This document shows positions 55,957 through 64,000 of a DNA stretch of 64,000 bases, piece by piece. The translations under genes were made by a program, and so were the position numbers. The notes beneath the pieces are model-generated. The model was not told where the DNA came from, searched no databases, and saw only the letters and a program-made list of their open reading frames with translations. This DNA comes from Salticus scenicus (lineage: Eukaryota; Arthropoda; Arachnida; Araneae; Salticidae). The DNA is taken from positions 267,694,006-267,758,005 of the forward strand of contig OZ005652.1 of NCBI GenBank assembly GCA_963930645.1, in the 5' to 3' direction. Positions within the stretch are counted from its first letter, which is position 1. The number at the start of each line of letters is the position of its first letter.

Positions 55957-56794
55957 ATTGTATATATTTATAAATTTATGGCTCCTATAATAAACGTTAA
56001 TGATTGTTGCAAACCGTCACCAATGTCTAGCTTTAGCAGATAGAGTACTTAATATATAAAAACACATATTTTAATATTTGCATATACATATACACATACA
56101 TTTTAAAATGAATAATACATATGTCAGAATAATACACACACGTCACACATACACATTTTAATATATTATGCACATACTTTAAGTTTATTACTAAGTTGGT
56201 ACCTGTCAAAATTTGACGTCTTAGTCTTAATAACCTTCAAAAGTGCAACTGAAATCTTTTTATAGCACAACAGCCGTGAACCACTGTAAGCGTAAAGTGG
56301 GTGCACGAGTTTTGTATGGAGTTGTCGCTCTACAACAGAATTCGACGCGGTCACTTTTTTTTTTTTTTTTTTAGTACAATTATAGCAATCTTCATATCAC
56401 TCGATCGGGGGAAAAATATATATATAAAATATATATATAGTAATTATTTTATGAGTTTGTTATAATAATCATTTCATGCTTTTTGGTTATAGCTGTAATC
56501 TTGAGAGGGAAGCCACATACACATGTAATATGTACTTAAAATTTATTAATATATTAATTAACAAAGGAACGAAACTTTAATCGCATCAGTTTAAGATGCT
56601 GCTTGCAGGTATGCAGTTGCACCAACTAAAAATTTTAATTCAATTTAAACAAAAATGTTGCATTTGAATTTTATAGAAATTGTTTATCACGACTATTCAA
56701 TTGAAATGCTTAATTGAAATAATATATCCACAGGTAATCGTTTAAAAAAAAAAAAAAAAAAAAAAAAAACGAATTTTTAAAAATTTCGATCCAT
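55957..56794. other. AT-rich stretch, no gene recognised
   Basis: The minus-strand 62-codon frame at 56166 has no recognised domain. T tract at 56356-56373, (TA)n at 56415-56440, A tract at 56743-56769. Confidence 0.4.
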
Positions 56795-56850
56795 TTTAGT
56801 TCCCCATCATACTATAGGTATGGGAATACCCCATACTATAGGTATGGGGG
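56795..56850. repeat. H2 terminal hairpin fragment, doubled
   Basis: AGTTCCCCATCATACTATAG followed by GTATGGG and then CCCCATACTATAGGTATGGG: two hairpin-end copies back to back, without an H2 body beside them. Confidence 0.6.
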
Positions 56851-56859
56851 ACCTTGTTT

Positions 56860-57109
56860 TTGGAGGTTTTCGGGTGAATTTTTTCATAATATAATTCCTG
56901 ATTTCAGGAAGTTTTTGAGTGACTGTTAAGAGAAAATTGTTGTATAATAGAAATTTAGGTATATCTTTTGTATTTTTCTAGTATTTTTTTTAGATTTTCA
57001 GCAATTTTACATGTGTTTTATTGGTTGCAGTCATAAAAAGATTTTCTATTTTTCTTTTGGTGTCTATTCTTTTCGATCTATTTTTCTTTTCGTGTAATTT
57101 CAGGATTTT
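56860..57109. other. Old repeat-like stretch
   Basis: GAGAAAATTGTTGTATAAT and neighbours resemble 26710-26850 and, loosely, repeat R. The 102-codon frame starting at 57021 runs from here into H4 and is not a gene. Confidence 0.35.
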
Positions 57110-57540
57110 TAAAGTAGGGTCACAAGCAGTCCTGATACACAAAAAAATTTTCCCAGTTGACTATCTCTATTACAAAAAATATATATTAGTTTCATTTGGT
57201 TTAGTGCAGTCTATAGATGTTAAACTCTACTTACCTGCAATTTCCCCCATAGACATAATGTATTTGAATATTTTTAAGTGTCCCTGTACACGAACCATAT
57301 ACTTCATCTCAAGGAAAAGCTTACTGTAGCATCCCTATATGATACACATTTAGAATACCGAGTTTGGAATTTCTGCTGCTATTTGTTCTTGAGATATACT
57401 GATAAGACACACAGACCATTCTCTAAAAACATGATTTTCGTATTCAGGGGACCTCAGAACATGTAAATATAACAAAATCTCACGTTCGAAAATTTGACCC
57501 TAAAACAATACTTTCTCGACCCTATGGGCAAGCGAAAGTT
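57110..57540 (+). mobile_element. H4 Helitron-like element, 3' portion
   Basis: From TTTCCCAGTTGACTATCTC, a block also seen in H3 at about 37470, through the H4 blocks CCATATACTTCATCTC, GATACACATTTAGAATACC and GGGACCTCAGAACATG. It ends in a decayed hairpin ACTTTCTCGACC..GGGCAAGCGAAAGT. Confidence 0.65.
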
Positions 57541-57960
57541 TATTGAAAATTTCGCATAAAAATCCAATAATTCATCATAAAGATTTTAGACCATTTTTAA
57601 ATATCATTTAGGATACTGGCTTCAATGTAATTGACTACGAATATTGATATTAGAAAATTTCGTTAGTCGAAATTTAATAGATTTTTTAACGTAGCAGTAC
57701 GGAGCAATATTTCATGTGATCCATTATGGTAATCATTGCATTGGAAATAGTATGGAATTGCATGAAAATTAGGATGAGCTAAATGTATGGAAGTAAACGG
57801 TGGATATTTGTTTGTCACCGTGTCGAGCGATGGATCAAATTCATTTCTTGTAACATGAATATAGTATGCCTTATAATAAGAAATTAATGAGAACAAATAT
57901 GCGATGGGGAATTGAGCCAACTAGTTCGTCTGTAGAAATATGTATGAACCCTCGTGTTTT
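57541..57960 (-). mobile_element. H2 fragment, reverse orientation
   Basis: On the minus strand, ATGTTACAAGAAATGAATTTG and TCCATCGCTCGACACGGTGAC match 14893-14945 of the H2 element just past the mariner. The 85-codon minus-strand frame at 57663 is translated H2 sequence, not a gene. Confidence 0.6.
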
Positions 57961-59284
57961 AAAGCTATCAAAGGAATGTGCTTGATTTCATAAAATGCTT
58001 ATATTCTATGATAACTTTTAGAACTTTTAATTTCTCCTGTACACGTGCTACCTCCTCTTTCCGAATCTAAATTTAAAAGTAACAAACCTTATGCAAATTT
58101 TTAAAAAAAGAAAAAAAAAAAAAAAAAAAGCGCGGACTTCTTATTGCATCCTAGATAAAAAGTTAAACAGAAACAAATTCCAAAGTAATACAAGAAGTAC
58201 TCTTTGCTAACCTGTCCAAGATCCGGTAATTGTTGGTCTAACCAGATAAGAGCCAACCGGTAACTAACTGACAAGAAAATTGATCTGTCATTGGCATCAG
58301 ATGCAAGCGAAGCAATTAGCTGTCCGTGATGGGAGGGAAAAGAAAATACCCTCTATTTGATGGCAGATGGATGACAGTGCAAAAGAGAAGGATACTATTT
58401 TGGTACATCCCCCCTCCCCTCCTCTCCCCGGCCTTATCATAGCTTAGCAGAAAGTTTTTTTTTTTTTTTTTTTTTTTTTAATTAAATGCTCTTTTATCTG
58501 CCATTGTTTGATTTTGTTAAAGTTGTCAGAGATTATCCCTTCTTTCATGCATCTTCGCTCGTTTAAAGGATGTAATTGCTTCGACGTTACATCATAAACA
58601 AAATCATCCATTTATTATTATTATTTTTTTAATGAATTGATTTTTTCATTTAAGAAAGAAAAATAATAATAATAATAATAAAAAGTTTGAGATATTTAAA
58701 AACATGTAATGTGATGATGTGTTAAATTAACCCTCCGTTAGGCGCGGGGTCTACACAAGTATTTAAAAAAAAAAAAAAAAAAAAACTTCATAAACAGCTA
58801 CTGAGAAGGGATGTCTGCTTTTCTATCCTTAATATTTTTACAGAGTAATGTAATGCATGACTGATTAATAATATTTAATAGTATTAATCGTTAACCATGA
58901 CTTTCGTAAATTTTTGTATGTATGTTGGAATCTCAACCACAGAAAAGTTTTTCATGCGGTATATTTAAGTTTCTTACGTTCGTATCCATCAGTAACATAC
59001 TGTTTTCCACTGTTTTCTTTCTTTCTGGTTCTTTTTACATATTTCTCGGGATTTAAAAAACACCAATTTGGGAGGGGAGGGGGGAATAAGAATAATAATA
59101 AGAAGCTAATTTTGATTGACTTCTGTTGAGTTTCATCAAGTGTTATGGGAATGTGCAAAATTTTTAACTTCATTATCATGTTATCAAGCTATTAAACAGC
59201 TATTACATTATGAGAGTGTTTCTAAACCTGTGATTGCAAAATTAATATGAATTATTGATAATAGTAGTAGTTATTTAGGAAAAA
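57961..59284. other. Unique-looking stretch
   Basis: Composition is more balanced at 58190-58440 (AGATCCGGTAATTG, CAACCGGTAACTAAC), but no exon or RNA gene could be defined. A tract at 58116-58129, T tract at 58456-58479, (AAT)n at 58662-58680. Confidence 0.45.
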
Positions 59285-59460
59285 AAAATTGTGCAAGTGG
59301 GGGCATTGCTTCCCTTCTCCCTGGGGGGTGGGGGGGTAAATTTTCAAGATGGGTATCTTTTGAAAGGTCTCGTCAATACCTTTAAAAGGAATGGTTAAAC
59401 TATAAATATGTGATATAATTTAAAACAAAGTTATCGTTTTACTTTTAACCCCCCCCCCCC

Positions 59461-59491
<31 letters not shown>

Positions 59492-59620
59492 GGGGGGGGG
59501 GGGGGGGGGGGAGATCGTTTTTTTTTTTTTTTTTTTTTTTTTAAATATTGTTACTGAGTGAATTTGTTTTGGAAAATTTAGAAGAAAGTCTTGTGGTGGC
59601 CAAAACACAGTAGTTTAATT
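59285..59620 (-). mobile_element. H3 fragment with homopolymer block
   Basis: GATGGGTATCTTTTGAAAGG, CCTTTAAAAGGAATGGTT and the 5' end AGAAGAAAGTCTTGTGGTGG match 28370-28660. Between them lie C12-A27, G20 and T25 runs (59449-59542). Confidence 0.65.
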
Positions 59621-59999
59621 TTGAAAGTAATTGCGATTTCAAAAGATTTCATTGAAAGAACGCATTTCATTTTATTTCATCCTGTTTATAATTTACAAGT
59701 TTACGGCTAGGTTTAAAATAGTGATTGTAGAAATAAATTTTCTATAAGTGTTTTTTGTGTAGAATGGATCTATTCAGGCAAAAATAAATATACTTATATC
59801 TTAAAAAAGAAAAAAAAAAAACCACATTGAACGAATGAATTAAATAAACAAAAATTAAATAATGTAGTGGCCGTGCTAAGATAGGCAGACGATTGAAATA
59901 AATTGAAATGAAAGATGAAATTTCAGAAAATGAAACAGAAAAGTCAGGATAAAATAGAAAAAAAAAAAAAATAATTCAAAATCGAAAAAAATCTCGATT
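59621..59999. other. AT-rich stretch, no gene recognised
   Basis: A tracts near 59807 and 59958; nothing else. Confidence 0.4.
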
Positions 60000-60140
60000 A
60001 GGTGCACACCTGCAGGGTCCCAAGGTACCTTCTGCTAAGTTTTGTAGCTCTGCGATCAGTAGTCCGAGCTGCAGAGCGCAGACACACACAGATACAGACA
60101 TTTCTCTTTGTTTATATAGATTTCCTCTCCCCGTGTATTG
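60000..60140 (-). mobile_element. Helitron 5' end, reverse orientation
   Basis: On the minus strand it reads TCTATATAAACAAAGAGAAA, TGTCTGTATCTGTGTGTG, then TCTGCGCTCTGCAGCTCGG, and GGGACCCTGCAGGTGTGCAC. TC followed by TATATAAA and a GTCTGT-rich stretch is the usual Helitron 5' start. The 69-codon plus-strand frame at 60002 is a shadow. Confidence 0.5.
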
Positions 60141-60359
60141 TGTACTCTTTAACTACATTTCTTACGACCATGGAAGCCTCTGCGCAAGTGCGGATCCAAC
60201 GAGTCCACTAGTAAAATAATAGGGAAGACAAGCTTTTCGTTGAGAGAAAATAATCGATAAGGGAATCCCGAATGACTGGATGCTTACTAAATTCAAACCA
60301 GTTGGTCAACTTGGAAACCCTCCATGATTTTCGACTCGCCCTCACTGCTAGGCGTAGGA

Positions 60360-60480
60360 AACGTGGTTACACTATACTTTTCACACACACACACACACAG
60401 AGAGAGACATTTCTCTTTATTTATAATGATTTCCTCTCCCCGTATTGCGTACTTTTCACATATATACACACACACACATA
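60360..60480. repeat. (CA)n microsatellites with a second copy of the 60100 segment
   Basis: ACATTTCTCTTTATTTATAA and GATTTCCTCTCCCCGTATTG repeat 60100-60140 after a CACA/GAGA run. Another CA run lies at 60463-60478. Frames of 70-96 codons here are repeat translations. Confidence 0.7.
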
Positions 60481-60609
60481 TTAACAAATTGAAATTAAGA
60501 ATAACAAAATTAAATGCCACCGAAATCCCCACTAATTATATATATGATTTAAATAACAATTATATTCAACAAATTGTCATAACTATCCAATTCATAGTAA
60601 TATTTTATG

Positions 60610-61790
60610 TTTGATGATGTTTCTTAGATTCTCTTCTAAAAACGAATTTTCCATTGTTATCGTTATTCGTAAGCATTATTAAAATTTAAATATGACTAAA
60701 CGTGCTGCAGCATCTAATAGTTGTTAAAAACTTAACTTTAGAATCGTCTAAATTGAACTTAACAATTTTGCGGTTATTTAAAAATTTATTCGGTGTATCT
60801 GTTTGTCGGAGTTTCTTTTATGCCATAATCTAATTTCTTTGCATTTTCCTGAAAAGTTTTCCGATTGCTTTATTTAATAGATTTCGTTTTAGAACTGGAA
60901 GTGTATAGATTGTTTTAAAAGCATTGGAAGCATTCAATAATTGTGAAAAGCCTTCCTTTTTTTCCTTATTTATTAGAAGTCCTATAAGCATGAAGAAAGT
61001 CTGTTGCACAAAAAAAAAAAAAAAAAAAAACAGCTATCCCTTCAATAATCCATTCAACACACTAAACCCATTTAACCCATCATTAAATTGAATTGCTTCG
61101 TTTAACATACACAATACTTGTTTAAATGAATGAACCATTTTCAAACCTCCTTGTTGTCCTAGAAAGCGATGTTTTTATTTATTTATTTATTTATTTAAAT
61201 GAAGAAAAAGCGGCTAGACAATTTTCGTGTAGCATTTCTCCTTTTGAGTGCTAGCATTTATAAAATAAAATTACTCCTTCTCATGTCCTTTCTGTTCCAT
61301 TGAAGTTCTCCTCTGAAGTATCATTAAACACTATCGGAATTTTTAATAATCATGCGAAGTGCTCTGGCTTTTCTTCATTATTTATTTTATTTGTTAAGCT
61401 TGCAATTTTATTTATAATAAATTTCAAAGCACAAACTCATCGAAGTTTCCTAACTTTAACATCATAGTTCTTAAGAAGGGGGTAGTGGAGGTATTTATTA
61501 CACAAAGATCAAACTTGTTTTGATCAAGTTTTTTATTTTAAATTTATAATCAACCAAACTTAATTATTTTATTTCTTTCGACTTGATTTTTATTACTACG
61601 TAAATTTATTTATATGTTTCACAAATTGCTAACAATCTTAAAAGGAGAGGGTGTAATTTTTATAGAGCATATGCGATTATAGTATGTCTTCTTTTGAAAT
61701 ATATTTTTTGCCAATAGTATTTGTCCTTTTAATCTGATTTTTTCGTAAAATAGTTAATTGTCTTTATTAAGCACATTTTCTGTTCCGTTC
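60610..61790. other. Unique-looking AT-rich stretch
   Basis: A tract at 61010-61030 and (ATTT)n at about 61175-61197. No gene recognised. Confidence 0.45.
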
Positions 61791-61791
61791 T

Positions 61792-61915
61792 TTTTTACTT
61801 TCCGAACACTATAGTGAGGAAAGTATTGTAATCATGTCAAAAAATGGAATTTGAGATTTTGATGTTTCTATACGTTTCGAGGTCCCCTGAGTCCATTTCC
61901 ACTATTTTTACGATG

Positions 61916-61972
<57 letters not shown>

Positions 61973-62669
61973 CGTGTGTGTGAGTGAACACGCTAGCGTC
62001 TAAACGCTTTGTTCGAATAAGCTGAAAGTTGGTACGTATATTGTAAGTCACCATAGTACGAACCCTATAGGTTTTGGTGAATCTAGCACTTATAGTTTTT
62101 TACAGGGACACCAGGAAAAATTCTTTATCATTATGGCCTATGGGGCCAAATTTTTAAAGGTGCGATAGCGTCTAAATGCTTTATTAATCTGAGCAAAAAA
62201 TTTGTACACATATTATCGGTCACATTTGCACCAACTGTATAGATTTTGGTGAATTTAGCACTTACAGTTTTTTTTACAGGGACACAAAGAAAACTTCTTT
62301 ATCATTATGGCCTATGGGAACAAATTTTTAAAACGCCTTATTCAATTGAGCTGAAAATTTATATGAATATTATAAATCACTGTTGCACTAAGTATAAGCG
62401 TTTTCGTGAATCTAGCATTTATAGGTTTTTACAGGGACAACGAAAAATTCTTTATCATTATGATCTATGGGCTCAGTATGGAAGTTTATGATCTATGGAA
62501 GTTCAGTAGCTTTAAGTAAAACTAAACATCGTGTAATATATGGAGAAAAATACTTACACTCTATTATGGTTTTCTCTGTTTTGTTTGTTTAACAACTCCT
62601 CTTTCTTTACTTTATCTACAAAACTGTTAATTACTAAATGTTCGGAAAGTCGAGTGGAGTCACTCCAGA
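61792..62669 (-). mobile_element. H1 Helitron-like element, complete (~878 bp)
   Basis: Reversed 3' hairpin ACTTTCCGAACACTATAGTG at the left, a long (TG)n/(CG)n tract at 61917-61981, then tandem units. The reversed 5' end is GACTCCACTC/GAGTGGAGTCACTCCAGA at 62669. Both ends are as in the copy at 31566-33576. The 81-codon frame at 62246 is a shadow of the units. Confidence 0.85.
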
Positions 62670-63360
62670 TTTTTTCTTTTTTAATGATAAAAACTTACAC
62701 TATGAAAGAATTAAAATGCTGCATAGTATATGTTAATGATAATGTGTGAGAAAATAAATTTTCTTGGCCATACCATAAGTTTGTTTAACCCTTTTACTGT
62801 CGACTGAATTTATCATACCTATGCGAATAAATGATGTTCACTCAAAAAGGAGCATATTACGAAATAAATTAATGTCAATCGCATTTCAGTATTTAGTAAA
62901 AATCATTACACAATAAATATAAAACATTGAGAAGAACAGAAAAATCAGTATTCTCTTTTATAAAAACAGTATTTGCACATAAAAGTGAAATCATCGGTTT
63001 GATCATAGTAACTCTGATGTCAATGCGTTATTTATTGCTCTAGCCCAACGTAAGCTCTGCACCAAAAAGCATTGGGATATAAAGTTAAACTAAATAAATA
63101 TATAATAAAAAGTTAAACTAAACTCATAAACAGCTTTTCAATTATTTTGAGATCGAGATGTCTCGTGATGCGAAGTAGTGAAAATACCGTCGCAATGTTT
63201 ATATCGCCTTTGCATTTTCGCTAGTGTTGTGAACGTTTCACCGTCGTTTCTAAACCGTTCGATTGGTACGCTTTTTTTTTTTTTTTTTTTTCCTTAATTA
63301 GCACTTTATTTTGCAGCTAAAAAATGATAAATTCGTTTAAATAACTACAACTAAATAAAT
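62670..63360. other. AT-rich stretch, no gene recognised
   Basis: A slightly GC-richer patch at 63150-63250 holds no frame. T tract at 63271-63290. Confidence 0.4.
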
Positions 63361-63682
63361 AAGGGTTCTCACGGATCAGGGAGAACAGGGAAAAGTCAAG
63401 GAATTTGAAATTACTGAAAAAAGTCAGGGAAATATCAGGGAAAATTGTAAATATTGCTCAAAAATTTGGGGAAATGATGATATAAACCTGGAAAATGCTT
63501 TTTGAGCATTCAGTTTATATCGCAAGTTTTGTTACTGTGTTGTCTTTTATGTCACGAGCTATGTTCTGTTTTATACTGTGAACTATTTTTTATGTCGCAA
63601 ACCAAATTTTGTGACTGGAATTTTCTAAAAATAGACCTGGAAAAGTCAGGGAATTTTATTTTCAAATTGAGTGTGTACCCTG
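63361..63682 (+). mobile_element. hAT-like MITE with GTCAGGGAA motifs (322 bp)
   Basis: The left end AGGGTTCTCACGGATCAGGG and the right end TGTGTACCCTG are imperfect inverted repeats. GGAAAAGTCA(A/G)GGAATTT occurs near both ends in opposite roles. Flanks are A/T-rich and similar, so the duplication cannot be called. The 73-codon frame at 63502 lies mostly in it. Confidence 0.55.
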
Positions 63683-64000
63683 ATAAATTTAATTATTTAA
63701 TTTCGGTTGGTGATTGGGTCTAAGGGATTTACCTGATTTGTATTAATTTATTTATTTTTATCGGAATTCTAGTTTTTCTGGTTATTAAATTCATTAGAAA
63801 AAAAGGGGGGGGGAGTAAAATATCAATTTCATATGACTGCTAAACCTAATTGAAACTAATATTTTTCATAATGAGAGGATTTAGATAATTTTTTTATTAT
63901 ACTATTATTTTACTTTTTTTTTTTTTTTTTTTTGGGGGGGGGGGGGGGGGTTAATTACAATTCATTAAATAGACATTGACAACAGCCTCAAAACGTATTG
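63683..64000. other. AT-rich window end with T-G tract
   Basis: G run at about 63806-63813 and T20-G17 at 63914-63950. No gene. Confidence 0.5.

Noticed and set aside
57021..57329. 102-codon frame with a hydrophobic start, considered as a small membrane protein
   Set aside because: It crosses from an old repeat into H4, and its second half is H4 sequence found several times in the window.
57663..57920. 85-codon minus-strand frame with moderate complexity
   Set aside because: It matches H2 element sequence at 14893-15250, so it is repeat-derived.

Overview
The window is an AT-rich, gene-poor eukaryotic sequence. It looks like arthropod DNA: a mariner transposase relic, hAT and pogo-like elements, and many Helitron-like elements built like Drosophila INE-1/DINE-1. 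A chelicerate such as a spider is a guess only. I found no intact host protein-coding gene, rRNA gene, functional tRNA gene, CRISPR array or virus. Nearly every open frame of 60-100 codons is low-complexity sequence or lies inside a repeat.

About half of the window can be assigned to mobile DNA, much of it nested. I use five local labels (H1 to H5) for non-autonomous Helitron-like families whose 3' ends are short hairpins. H1: 941-1403, 21407-25210, 31566-33576 with a second copy inside it, 40229-41112 and 61792-62669. H2: 13495-17108, 50866-52126 and fragments. H3: about 8965-10970, 27907-28700, 37008-37862 and fragments. H4: 34290-36010, 36266-36900, 37863-38228, 55480-55956 and 57110-57540. 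H5: about 43045-43540. A separate Helitron type with a 5' TC and a 3' CTAG hairpin is seen at 192-1494, with partial copies elsewhere.

Cut-and-paste elements have readable target-site duplications (TSDs). hAT-like elements with exact 8-bp TSDs lie at 3079-4380, 7353-8674, 20624-21225, 27269-27900, 41905-42579 and 54560-54735. Slightly decayed ones lie at 9810-10652 and 22919-24672. Pogo-like elements with TA TSDs lie at 21636-22791, 23330-23491 and 36301-36445. One mariner (13542-14832) has a DD34D transposase broken by two frameshifts and sits inside an H2 element.

The clearest coding remnant besides mariner is a 66-codon piece of a Helitron replication-initiator domain. It occurs twice (47586-47792 and 49560-49766), each time beside a C-rich minisatellite in a segment repeated about 2 kb apart. 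Relatively unique stretches are 29394-30487, 38230-40228, 43540-47150, 57960-59280, 60610-61790 and 62670-63360. Two of them hold small GC-richer patches (39180-39620 with an NRF1-type site, 43930-44110 with an RFX-type X-box) that could be promoters of genes outside or spanning the window; this is inference only. Coordinates of repeat edges without a TSD are good to about 10-30 bases.
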